Source: CAVUXJ01 sp963814975 | Lineage (GTDB): Bacteria; Acidobacteriota; Vicinamibacteria; Vicinamibacterales; CAVVIG01 | Direction of reading: 5' to 3' | Assembly: GCA_963814975.1 (NCBI GenBank) | Contig: CAWFFB010000035.1 | Coordinates: 434,001-498,000, forward strand | Length of the DNA stretch: 64,000 bases | Shown here: in pieces, positions 53,687 to 61,910 of the stretch | How the letters are laid out: the number at the start of each line of letters is the position of its first letter | Numbering within the stretch: the stretch's first letter is position 1 | Notes under the pieces: model-generated | Told to the model about the DNA's origin: nothing | The model's database searches: none | Seen by the model: only the letters and a program-made list of their open reading frames with translations | Translations under genes and position numbers: made by a program

Positions 53687-53899
53687 ATGGACCTGACGAT
53701 CGGATCGCTGCTCGGCATGATCGCTCTAATCGGGATCACGTGGATCGTCGGGTGGTGGGGCTGGCGTCGCTGGACGCGGCCCCTGTCGGCCTTGGATGAC
53801 GTGCGGCACGAGGTGCGGCTCGAGCGGGAGCGCCAGAAGGCGGTACGGCGAGCGTCGACTACGGGGCACGAACCTCGACAAGAGACCCAGGACGAGTGA
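53687..53899 (+). CDS. Small membrane-anchored protein, 70 residues
   Basis: MDLTIGSLLGMIALIGITWI, then VGWWGWRRWTRPLSALDDVR: one membrane helix followed by a charged cytoplasmic helical tail (RHEVRLERERQKAVRRASTT, ending HEPRQETQDE). It lies free among relics and is likely a real small gene; function unknown. Confidence 0.55.
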   Translation: MDLTIGSLLGMIALIGITWIVGWWGWRRWTRPLSALDDVRHEVRLERERQKAVRRASTTGHEPRQETQDE

Positions 53900-53985
53900 A
53901 CGACCGCAAGAATCGTGTGGGTGACCGAGGCGGGGGGACCGATGCCGAGCGGCAGACCTTGGAGAGCGACAATGCGTGATGCCAG

Positions 53986-54153
53986 CTAGGAGCTGGGCTG
54001 AGGAGACGGCCGCACCTTCGGCACGCTCCAGACCCGCATGCAGTCGACGCATTGATGCCACGTGATCCGGCTCTCCTCCACAAGGGAACTCGGCAGGATC
54101 GGCCTCACATTGCTGCTGTCGCAGAGCGGACAGCTCGGTTTCGTCGGTGACAT
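53986..54153 (-). CDS. Zinc-ribbon microprotein, 55 residues
   Basis: MSPTKPSCPLCDSSNVRPIL, then EESRITWHQCVDCMRVWSVP carries CPLC and CVDC, two zinc-ribbon knuckles separated by about 30 residues. CTGGAG lies just before the ATG at 54151-54153. It is missed easily, because it is short. It is the third such microprotein in the window; function unknown. Confidence 0.65.
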   Translation of the reverse strand: MSPTKPSCPLCDSSNVRPILPSSLVEESRITWHQCVDCMRVWSVPKVRPSPQPSS

Positions 54154-54629
54154 ACGCTCCAGGATTTTCAGATGTGCGTTGCGTCAGGCGCGAATCGCGT
54201 GGCTTCGCGCCCCGTTGTTGCTGTTCTGGTGGCTGAGCAATGCAATGGGGGCACCAGCTGGAATCGGGCGGAAACCGGAGGCATTTTCCCGCTCTTGCGG
54301 GGAATAGTAGGAGGCAGGGAGACTTGAAAACCACCGGACGGCGACTTTCACATGAGCACGTTCAAACCAGAGGTGACCAGCGTTGACCAGGCCCTGCGGT
54401 GTCGAGGCGGTCGGAAAACCGGACGCCGTAGATCCGTTGTGGGTCTTCGAGACTGTGGACACTCATGTTCTGCGATCGCGCGGACGTGCGAATGGTCCCA
54501 TCATGGAAGATCCGGAGGGGCACGTGCACGGTAGCCATCTTGGACAGGCGCTGAACGATATTACCGAGATCGTGGTCGCGCACGTATCGGAACATTCGGT
54601 GCTCAACGAAATCGAGGCTCGCGGGCCTG
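54154..54629. other. Ambiguous stretch between relics
   Basis: Plus-strand (FETVDTHVLRSRG, EDPEGHVHGSHLGQALNDIT) and minus-strand (EHRMFRYVRDHDLGNIVQRL) frames both look partly protein-like. I cannot tell which, if either, is real. It may contain the start of the propeller relic that follows. Confidence 0.25.
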
Positions 54630-55430
54630 GTGCCATATGTGGTGGCGGGGGCGCAGGCGCTTCGCGACCTGCTCGGGGGTCGCATGGTTTCGAGGTCACC
54701 ACCTCGCCGTCGTCAACCTCTACGGTGGGCATCTACGCGTGTATCGCTTCGATCCCGGGGGCGACGGTGCACGGCCCCAGCTCACGATGCGCCACCAGAT
54801 CAGCGAGGATCTCGCGTACCCCGAGGACGTCGCCGCGTCGCCGGATGGCTCCCTGCTCGCCGTTTCGCACTCAATGTCCGACAAGCACGGCATTTCCCTG
54901 CATTCCATCGACCCGACGTCGCTGGCCCCTCGCCCGACCCAGGAGATGCTTCGCGTCGGTCGCGCATTTCACGGCCTGAGCTTCTCGCCCGATTCGCGGT
55001 TCCTCGGGCGGCCATTGTTCCTGACGGCCCCGTTGAACGATCAGCGCCCGCATCGTCGGTGTCGTCTTGGCGTTACGATGAAGCTTCACTCGGGGCCCCC
55101 CTCGGACTGAATGGAACGTGTGGTAACGCCCATTCTTTCCAAGGAGTCCCGAGTGAACAACGTCATTAGAAATCACAGCTAGTTGGCTGGAGAACCCTAC
55201 GCGCCGCTCAAGCCGAAGGGCGTGGCGATCTCGCCCGATGGACGCTTCGTGGTCCTCGCGCTGGCGCCGAACGTCGTCCGGGAAGGTGAGGCGACGGCCT
55301 CGGGCGGCATGCTGGATCATCGCGCCCAAGGCTGTGGCGGAGATATGCAGCACCCCTGCAGCGCCCTACGCCGTGGAATCGTGCACCATCCTCGCCGCCC
55401 CGCCAGTTGGCACGGCCGACGGCCGTGAGT
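54630..55430 (+). pseudogene. YncE-type beta-propeller protein, broken
   Basis: FRGHHLAVVNLYGGHLRVYR, YPEDVAASPDGSLLAVSHSM and FHGLSFSPDSRFLG show propeller blades. After a frame break and gap, the reading resumes at 55200 with LKPKGVAISPDGRFVVLALA. No start codon with ribosome site and no clean end exist. The gene is a relic that lies directly against a broken glycosyltransferase on the other strand. Confidence 0.6.
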
Positions 55431-56510
55431 GAGCCAGAGACTTCGGGGGGCGACGCCTTCGAGATCTTCAGGACGCGCTGGTAGATGTCGTCGAGGCTCG
55501 AGGCGAACACGGAGGGCGCGAACAATTCCTTGACCCGCGCGCGGCCGGCAATGCCCATCGCGCTGACGCGCACCCGATCGTCCGCGAGCGTCTCGAGATG
55601 CGTCAGCGCCTGCGTGATATCGAGCGACGGAATGATGAAGCCATCTATGCCATCCCGGACGAATTCAGGAGCCGCGCCGCGGGCGTGGGCGATCACCGGC
55701 CGCCGCGCCGCCATGGCCTCGGCGAGGGTACGTCCGAACGACTCGGCGACGATGGAAAACGACACGACGACGTTGACCTGGCGGATCGCCTCTAATGGCT
55801 CGGTGACATAGTCGGCGAAGCGAAGATTGACCGGCACGTGCGCCTGTTGGACAACCCGCTCGAGTTCCTCGATATGCGCGGTCCGCGGGCCGACGATCAC
55901 GAAAGTGCTGGGGGCACCTCGTTCGTGATGTCGAACGCGTCGAGATCGATAGCGTTGTACAGCCGGAAGCTTTGGTCGCTTTTGTGGTAAAGACGATGGG
56001 TCGCGTCGGAATTGGCGATGATGAAGTCTGCCGTCGTACGTACCCGCGACACGATGGCGGCCGGGTCGTCGTCGAGAATGCCGGCAAGAAAGGGATCCTG
56101 GTCGATGAGCTCGTGCGCGTGCACGATACACGGCACGCCGAGTTCGCGTGCCGCCAGCAGCGGATCCATCAGCGTGATCGGGTTGACGTGCAGAAGGTCG
56201 ACGCGGTGGATCCGAAAGAACTCCGCGAAGCGGGAGGTGGCCGTCGGATCGGATGGGCGCGTTCGACTCCACCAGCCGTAGGGGAAGACGGCGATGTCGC
56301 TGGTGAATTGGCGTACCGGCCGCGTGTATCGTCGTTGCTCGCAGGCAGCGTGCAGACAACATCGTATCGAGTGCGATCGATCGCCGCGAGCAGGGATAGG
56401 AGGCTGCGCTCAGCCCCGTACAGTTGAGCGCCGCAAGATGTCCGACCAGGGCGATCCGCGGCCTGGGCGGGACAGTCGAGGGTTCGAGACTCCCGAGCAC
56501 GTTTGACTGT
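55430..56510 (-). pseudogene. Family-4 glycosyltransferase with internal deletion, broken
   Basis: N-terminal pieces (IALVGHLAALNC, GAERSLLSLLAAIDRTRYDV), then LGVPCIVHAHELIDQDPFLA, FIIANSDATHRLYHKS and YNAIDLDAFDITNEVPP, and after a frame change TFVIVGPRTAHIEELERVVQ, VVVSFSIVAESFGRTLAEAM (donor-binding) and VRDGIDGFIIPSLDIT. The gene needs several frame changes, and the region between FDITNEVPP and TFVIVGP, which in intact homologues is about 40-50 residues, is missing. A deletion near 55910 is therefore likely. It is a relic of a polysaccharide-synthesis gene. Confidence 0.7.
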
Positions 56511-57189
56511 AATTGTATTGGCCTCTGTCGGTACGCTGCTAGGGTGACTGATTCCGGCCGATGAAGACGCGGCCACCCCCTATTTCGCTCAGCCGGCATG
56601 ACGGCCCGAAACGTCGGGGGTGCATTCATTGTGTTCATGTGCGGGATTGTCCAGCAAATGCTCGCCAACGCTGACCACGAACCACGAGAATCCTGATATG
56701 TCCAAAGAGGTTTCGATAATGGTGCGGAAGGGGGGATTCGCACGGGCACTGTTGGGCTCGGCTCGTGCGTGTCGCTCCTTGTTGTTTTGTTCGGTATCCA
56801 GCCGGTCTCCGCGCTCGCCGGTGTTCGCTGGTGCTGTCCTGTGCCAGCGAGTTCGTTAGCTTTTCGTTAGCTGCCACCCACGCGCTGGCACCAGATGTCT
56901 CGGTTCAATCTCCACCGACGAAGCAGGCCGGGTTGAACCGGTGGTTCGGAATGCCTGGCCCGCGGGCCCATGCCCGGCCTGAGCGACGCGAACGACGGCA
57001 ACCCTAACCACACGGCCATACTCAGGGCGATCGCACGCGGGCGGGCAGTAACGCTCGGACGGGGCATTCTCGACGGCGTCGCGGTTTTGAATCTCTGAAA
57101 ATCAGAATCAATGGAGAGCTCGCCATGATCGACCGCCATTCGGCGCTGACGCTGCCATTCCGCTACACGGATATCGACGGATCGGCAGC
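56511..57189. other. Gap with remnants before the phage-like genes
   Basis: No intact gene is seen. In one frame (about 56755-56835) the stretch GSCVSLLVVLFGIQPVSALA reads like the signal peptide of a lost exported protein, and the word TCGTTAGC occurs twice at 56849-56870. The end of the stretch has GGAGAG before an ATG at 57125, whose frame soon shifts. Confidence 0.25.
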
Positions 57190-57375
57190 GTGCCAAGGCG
57201 CGCACAGCCATCCGGCGGCTCGAACGTGGCGCCTACTCGTCACCCGCCGCCCAAGTTCGCCCGCTTGCGCCCGGCCTATCTGGCCCTCCTGCGTGAACTC
57301 GCGCGCATCGTCGCCGCCCCCGATGATGTGCTCGCCGTGGCCCTCAGAGTGCCCCAGGAGCGACCGCTTGCCTAG
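57190..57375 (+). CDS. Small protein upstream of the phage-like gene pair
   Basis: A 61-residue frame, MPRRAQPSGGSNVAPTRHPP, then ARLRPAYLALLRELARIVAA and PDDVLAVALRVPQERPLA. It is helical at its C-terminal end and overlaps the TTG start of the next gene by 8 bases, which suggests it belongs to the same element. No function known. Confidence 0.45.
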   Translation: MPRRAQPSGGSNVAPTRHPPPKFARLRPAYLALLRELARIVAAPDDVLAVALRVPQERPLA

Positions 57376-58021
57376 AACCCATCCAGCGGCACACCCGGCG
57401 GCTGTCGCGTCCACAGGCGGCGCGGTGGCCTCACCGAAACCTACGCAGATCGCGCTCAAGCAAAAGGTCGCGGCGAACGTGTTGCGGCGTGTCGCCGCTT
57501 CGCAACTGCCGGCGGTCTGCGCCGCGGCTGACGAGGCGCCGGCCCGCACCGTTGAGGACGACATGAACGCGGCGCTCGGGTGCAAAACGTCCGAAGTCGC
57601 GCTCGCGCTGCTCGCGCAAGTGGTCAGCTTGGAGCACGCGAGCCTCACGACGGCGGACGAGGCGACCGTGGATCGCTTGCTCGCCAGCGCGACCGCAAGC
57701 CTGGCGGAACTCGAGCCCAGGACCGCCACGGAGGCGATGCTCGCGGTGCAGATGATCGGCGCCCAGCGCACCGCCATGAAGTTTCTCGAGCGCGCGACCT
57801 TGCCGGGTCAGACCTCGGAGGGCATGGACGCGAACGTGCTCCGCGCCACACGCCTGATGCGGCTGTTCAACGAGCAGGTCGAGACGATGGCGAAGCTGAA
57901 GGGCAAGGGCGGTCAGCAGCGCGTCGTCGTCGAGCACGTCACGGTCGCGGCCGGCGGCCAGGCCATTGTCGGGAGTGTCACCCGGGGGGGTGGGGGGGCA
58001 TATGGCGACGAGCGAGGATGA
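57368..58021 (+). CDS. Phage-associated hypothetical protein (partner of HGGxSTG protein)
   Basis: A 217-residue protein with conserved-looking helices: ALKQKVAANVLRRVAASQLP, EDDMNAALGCKTSEVALALL, AQVVSLEHASLTTADEATVD, RTATEAMLAVQMIGAQRTAM and RATRLMRLFNEQVETMAKLK, ending VVVEHVTVAAGGQAIVGSVT. Such proteins occur next to HGGxSTG proteins in proteobacterial prophages and other elements, as here. The TTG at 57368 is the likely start. G-runs at 57984-57997 make its end frame-sensitive, and the frame runs into the next gene. The function is unknown. Confidence 0.65.
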   Translation: MPRTHPAAHPAAVASTGGAVASPKPTQIALKQKVAANVLRRVAASQLPAVCAAADEAPARTVEDDMNAALGCKTSEVALALLAQVVSLEHASLTTADEATVDRLLASATASLAELEPRTATEAMLAVQMIGAQRTAMKFLERATLPGQTSEGMDANVLRATRLMRLFNEQVETMAKLKGKGGQQRVVVEHVTVAAGGQAIVGSVTRGGGGAYGDERG

Positions 58022-58325
58022 ACCCCATGTCCCGCGAGGCGGCACGCTACGGAATGGCAATCGTTCGGGCGATCTGTCTACTGCGGCGCGGTGCGGGGCC
58101 ATGACGCGCCGGCAGACGACGTGTGCACAACCCGCGATGCGGAACCGCCGACGCTGCCGGCTGCACGGCGGCAAGAGCACGGGTCCGAGAACGCCGGAAG
58201 GGCTCGAGGCGAGTCGTCGCGCGCGGTTGACGCACGGCGTGTATTCGCGGGAAACGAAGCAACTCCTGGCCGACAATCGCCGCCGATGGCGGGAACTCTG
58301 CGCCTTGCTCGGCAACACCCAGTAG
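58002..58325 (+). CDS. HGGxSTG-domain protein, phage/mobile-element type
   Basis: A 107-residue basic protein with ARCGAMTRRQTTCAQPAMRN and CRLHGGKSTGPRTPEGLEAS, then RLTHGVYSRETKQLLADNRR, the HGGxSTG family signature with a Cys pattern that could hold zinc. Members are found in prophages and mobile elements, often with a helical partner gene that here overlaps by 20 bases. The ATG at 58002 has a G-rich, ribosome-site-like run before it; a longer start at 57966 is possible. A second, decayed copy lies at about 60.6 kb. Confidence 0.75.
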   Translation: MATSEDEPHVPRGGTLRNGNRSGDLSTAARCGAMTRRQTTCAQPAMRNRRRCRLHGGKSTGPRTPEGLEASRRARLTHGVYSRETKQLLADNRRRWRELCALLGNTQ

Positions 58326-58484
58326 GACAGCGAGCACTGGCGCTTATAATCTGAGGCGCTCGCGACACCACGATGCCACCCTGTCGTGTGATGTTCGGCG
58401 CGATCGGTGAACTGGATCGGGGCGCTGTCGAAGGGCCTATCGGTGTGCGCCGTTAGGAGACATTATTAGTTCCGCAAGAACGAA

Positions 58485-58518
58485 AAGGCCCGCTGCGCGC
58501 GTGGGCGCAGCGGGCCTT
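58485..58518 (-). terminator. Rho-independent terminator of the CHRD gene
   Basis: AAGGCCCGCTGCGC pairs perfectly (14 pairs) with GCGCAGCGGGCCTT around a 6-base loop and is followed on the minus strand by TTTTCGTTCTT. It lies 36 bases after the CHRD stop. A strong call. Confidence 0.92.
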
Positions 58519-58554
58519 CTCCTTGGCACACACCCTTCGCCTATGCCGGGGCGA

Positions 58555-58986
58555 TCACTTGGTGACTTGCCCGCGGATTTCGCCAGGCTTGTTGGCTTCT
58601 GTGTGCACGTTGACGTACCAGCGTCCAGCCATCAGATCCGCGGCCTGCGCGTCCGTAAGCGTGGCGCTCCCCTTGACAGGACTGGTCGGCTTCTGTCCGA
58701 TCAGCAGGGCGACTCCCGCGGTCTTACCCGGTTCGGCGGGACCGTGGAAATGCGCGACCGTTGCGGGGCCGGTGAGACCGTCAAAGGTGATCGTCCAGGT
58801 TAAATTCTTGCTTGTGGTGTCGTACATGAGGTCGGCCGTTCCCTTACCCTTGCTGTCGTTCGTGGGCACCTCTTGGGCTGCGTCGATTTTGGCTTGGAAC
58901 TTGAGCGTTTGGGCATACGCGGAGGAGGTTGTGGTCAAAAAGGCGGCCAGCGCGAAGGCCACGAATGGGACGATCCTGGCGTGCAT
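58555..58986 (-). CDS. Exported CHRD-domain protein
   Basis: A 143-residue protein with a signal peptide (MHARIVPFVAFALAAFLTTT, cleavage after AYAQ) and one CHRD domain (KFQAKIDAAQEVPTNDSKGK, GPATVAHFHGPAEPGKTAGV, then GRWYVNVHTEANKPGEIRGQ). CHRD domains occur in chordin-like and many bacterial exported proteins and are thought to bind ligands. GAAAGGAGA lies eight bases before the ATG. A perfect terminator follows. Confidence 0.9.
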   Translation of the reverse strand: MHARIVPFVAFALAAFLTTTSSAYAQTLKFQAKIDAAQEVPTNDSKGKGTADLMYDTTSKNLTWTITFDGLTGPATVAHFHGPAEPGKTAGVALLIGQKPTSPVKGSATLTDAQAADLMAGRWYVNVHTEANKPGEIRGQVTK

Positions 58987-59170
58987 GGGACATCTCCTTT
59001 CGATTTGATAGCTCCAGTTACGGTTTGAAGTCTCCGATTGGGATCACGATCCTCTCAGAACGCGTGACGCCTCTGATACGTCTGAACACAAAACGTTGCT
59101 CGTCTGCGGGCGACGGCGCGCCCGAAGAGACGGCGCGTCCGAAGAGCCAGCCAGCGAGGAGATGTCCGTG

Positions 59171-59199
59171 GCGAGACACCTCGCAGGAGCGGACCCGTG
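59171..59199. repeat. 29-base dispersed repeat, copy 1
   Basis: GCGAGACACCTCGCAGGAGC followed by GGACCCGTG is almost identical to 60886-60914 (25-26 of 29 bases). It lies in a gene-free stretch after the CHRD gene. The second copy follows the decayed HGGxSTG gene. See copy 2. Confidence 0.6.
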
Positions 59200-59280
59200 T
59201 CGGCGCTCCACACCGGACGGCCTCATAACCCTTGTCGCGAAGTCTGCGCCGAGGTATGGCCCCGACCAACGCGTCGGTCG

Positions 59281-60379
59281 TCAGTCTAAATAGCCATGGG
59301 GCACGCCAGCGACAGCGTGTACCACGCACCCTCGGTACGCGCTGTGATTTGATGAGGGTTTGGGGCACCACCATGGCACATTGGGGATTGAGCAAAACAA
59401 CAGCCGCTCGCTCGGTGAACCGAGTGTCTGCATACGAACAGGTAGATTGCCACTTAAGAGCCTAATTCCCCATGTAAGACTTACACGATCGTCACGTCCC
59501 TGACATCCGATCCTCAACAGATGAGCATTACTCGGAGTGATGAATCGCATATTGCGAAGCGATACCATGTCGCCGCCCCCTCGTTCAACGAACTGTCTAT
59601 GATGTCGCGAGACGCAGAGCAGCTCGGAAGGCGAAGCAGATGTGCTGCGGGCTATTGCGTGTGGCGGGCAACAGCTGACGGGAGCACCGACGTGTCGGCC
59701 ATTGATCGTTTCGTACTCGTAGCTCATCGCGAAGTTCGACGTGCCGGCCATTTTTACTTGTGCAACCGATTCAGTGTGAATCAGGAACACGCACACCGTC
59801 GATTCGATCGTACGTGCGAACCACTTCAATGCGGGAGGTCCAGAAGGACGGTGATTTTGCCAGATGGCCTTCGACTCGCAACAAATCGCCGGTGTCTGGG
59901 GCCAAAATGATGACGCCGTTGATGAGAAGTTCATCCTCTCGTTTCGGCTTCACGGTCACTCTCATCAGCCCGCTGGCGTCCAGACCAGCTCTAATGAAAT
60001 CGTAATTTGCAGTCGTGAGATTGGAACGTGCGGAGAGGGAGCGGTTCCACAGTGTTTTTTCGCGTTCGAGTGCCGCCCTCAACACCCGGTTGCCGATGTA
60101 CGCGGAGCCGCCTTCACTGACGATGTCATACCGAAAACCCGCCGCATCAACCTCGGTCCACGCCTCCAGCCAAGCCGCCTTGTTGAACTTTCCGTTGGAA
60201 GCTTCGAGGCGACGGAACGCGCGATATTCTCGCAACGGCTCGCTGTCTGCGGATAAGAAGCGTTGAACCGAACGCAGCTCTTCCGGGATGCTCGTCGGTG
60301 GCTCCGATGCCTGAAGTGTCATAACGGCACCGATCACACCAAACATCAACAAGCATGGTGTCATGCGGCCAGGTTCCAT
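59281..60379 (-). CDS. Exported protein with lipoprotein-sorting-like fold, unknown function, one frameshift
   Basis: Starts at about 60379 with a signal peptide (MTPCLLMFGVIGAVMTLQAS), continues with an N-terminal helical part (EELRSVQRFLSADSEPLREY) and a beta-rich region (YDIVSEGGSAYIGNRVLRAA, LLINGVIILAPDTGDLLRVE, KSPSFWTSRIEVVRTYDRID) as in LolA-like lipoprotein-sorting proteins. Near 59790 the frame must shift to VAQVKMAGTSNFAMSYEYET. The true end is unclear. The region is lower in GC than its surroundings, which hints at foreign origin or decay. Confidence 0.55.
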
Positions 60380-60554
60380 GGTCGATACCTGTGCAACCGA
60401 TTTGCCAAACACAGGTCCTCGATTTGCTATGAAAACTGGAGGGGCAGCCACAGGCGGCGAAGCAGGAGATGTGGAACGACAGTTGCTGTTGGTTGGAGCA
60501 CCTCCTCATCCTGCTTTCTGCGGGATGAACCAACACCCCAACAATCCCCGTAAC

Positions 60555-60579
60555 CGGGAGGCCGTGGTTTGGCCTCCCG
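60555..60579. terminator. Perfect hairpin without T-run
   Basis: CGGGAGGCC pairs with GGCCTCCCG around GTGGTTT. No T-tract follows on either strand, so its role as a terminator is uncertain. It lies in the relic zone. Confidence 0.35.
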
Positions 60580-60624
60580 AGCAGTCTGTGCGGACCGGCG
60601 CACTCGGACCGACGAGAATGAGGC

Positions 60625-60900
60625 TGTCAGAATCTGTGATGGCCATCAGTCCGGCGCCTGGACGACGGCCCCGCGCTGTGGCGCGCTGAACCGACATCAC
60701 ACACCCTGCAAGTGTCCAGCAATGAGGCAACCGGCGGCGACGCTGCCGCTTACATGGTGGAAAAAGTACGGGCCCCGGCGAACGCAGGGAGGGCTTGACG
60801 CGAGTCGCCCCGGTTGACGCACGGCGTGTATTCGCGGGAAGCGAAGCAACTGCTGGCCGACAACCGCCGATGGCGCGAGCTCTGTGCGAGACACCTCCCA
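60625..60900 (+). pseudogene. Decayed second copy of the HGGxSTG gene
   Basis: RCGALNRHHTPCKCPAMRQP, and in another frame LTHGVYSREAKQLLADNRRW, correspond to the intact HGGxSTG gene at 58002, aligned over about 250 bases. The HGGKSTG core is destroyed (TWWKKYGPRRTQGG), and one or more frameshifts are needed. It shows that the element was once duplicated and is now decaying. Confidence 0.75.
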
Positions 60901-60914
60901 GGAGCGGGCCCATG
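60886..60914. repeat. 29-base dispersed repeat, copy 2
   Basis: GCGAGACACCTCCCAGGAGC followed by GGGCCCATG matches 59171-59199 with about three to four changes. It starts directly at the end of the decayed HGGxSTG copy. Together with copy 1 it could mark a former element boundary. Confidence 0.6.
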
Positions 60915-61163
60915 CAAGTCGAGGTCTGCGCCCGCTCTACCTCTTGTCTGGCGAAGGCACACCTCTTCGCCACGAATCGAACGTGTCGGTAGGGATGTCG
61001 AACAAAACCCTGTCACGTCGCGCAGGCACAGCCCGTGCTAGAACATCAGTAGAAGCGGGCCGACCGGTGCTTGAAACGTCGCCACGCCTAACCCGTCAAC
61101 CGCGCTAACGGTCAAGCGGGCTGCCCGCCATTGTAAGGGGACCAGCGACCACGAGGTTCCCCG
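60915..61163. other. Gap before the resolvase gene
   Basis: No convincing gene. The stretch contains no clear promoter, and it links the relic zone with the recombinase genes. Confidence 0.25.
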
Positions 61164-61777
61164 ATGCGAGTCGCCATCTACGCCCGTGTCTCCACCTTCG
61201 ATCAAGAACCCGAGAACCAACTCGCCGAGCTTCGCCAGTACGTGAGGGCCCGCGGTTGGACGTCGGTGGAATACGTGGACCGCGGCATCAGCGGATCGAA
61301 GGATCGGCGGCCGGCGCTCGATCAACTCGTCGCTGATGCACGGCGCAGGAAGTTTGACGTGCTCCTGTGCTGGCGGCTCGATCGCCTCGGCCGCAACCTG
61401 CGGCATCTCGTCGTGTTGCTCGAGGAGCTTCGCGCGGTCGGCGTGGCGTTCGTCAGCCTGAACGAAGGCATTGACGCGACGACGCCCGCCGGCACGCTGC
61501 AGCTGCATGTCCTCGCGGCACTCGCCGAGTTTGAGCGCGAGCGCATCCGCGAGCGCGTCCACGCCGGCTTGGCGCGCGCCCGCACGCAAGGGACGCGACT
61601 CGGCCGACCCGCAAGGTGCCGAACCCGATCGCCGTGCCGGGCGGCTCGGTGCGCGCGGCGGCACTCGTGTGGGGTGTGTCGAAGTCCACGCTGCGCGATG
61701 GATTGCGACTGGCCGGACCTCGCCACTCGAGATGCCGACGATCATGGCGCTGCCTAGATAAACACAACGCGACTTGA
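61164..61777 (+). CDS. Serine recombinase/resolvase, one frameshift near the end
   Basis: A DNA invertase/resolvase-type enzyme that recombines DNA through a phosphoserine link. The N-domain has MRVAIYARVSTFDQEPENQL with the catalytic Ser and the conserved Arg, then DRGISGSKDRRPALDQLVAD and LLCWRLDRLGRNLRHLVVLL with the other active-site Arg residues, plus the E helix HVLAALAEFERERIRERVHA. The original frame runs to 61757, but shifting one base near 61613 gives VPNPIAVPGGSVRAAALVWG and VSKSTLRDGLRLAG, a helix-turn-helix, to TGA at 61777. That is the natural end. It lies directly before the IS110-type element. Confidence 0.88.
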
Positions 61778-61798
61778 ACGAAGCCGCTGGCGCGGCGG

Positions 61799-61883
61799 CC
61801 GACGGGCAGCCAGGTAATGCGTAGCAGTATAGGAATGGTCACAGGAGAGACTATGAGCGGGCGATGGCATTACGCTCCGTCGG
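61799..61883 (+). ncRNA. Candidate IS110 bridge-RNA-like structured element
   Basis: In the left non-coding flank of the transposase, CCGACGG (61799-61805) pairs with CCGTCGG (61877-61883), and GTAATGC (61814-61820) pairs with GCATTAC (61867-61873). This is a two-part stem around a 46-base loop (61821-61866) with an 8-base bulge on one side. IS110 elements express a structured bridge RNA from this position, so this is a candidate. The two pairs are exact seen facts; the function is inferred. Confidence 0.55.
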
Positions 61884-61910
61884 GTGTTTCAAAGCCAGAA
61901 GGAGGCTGTG

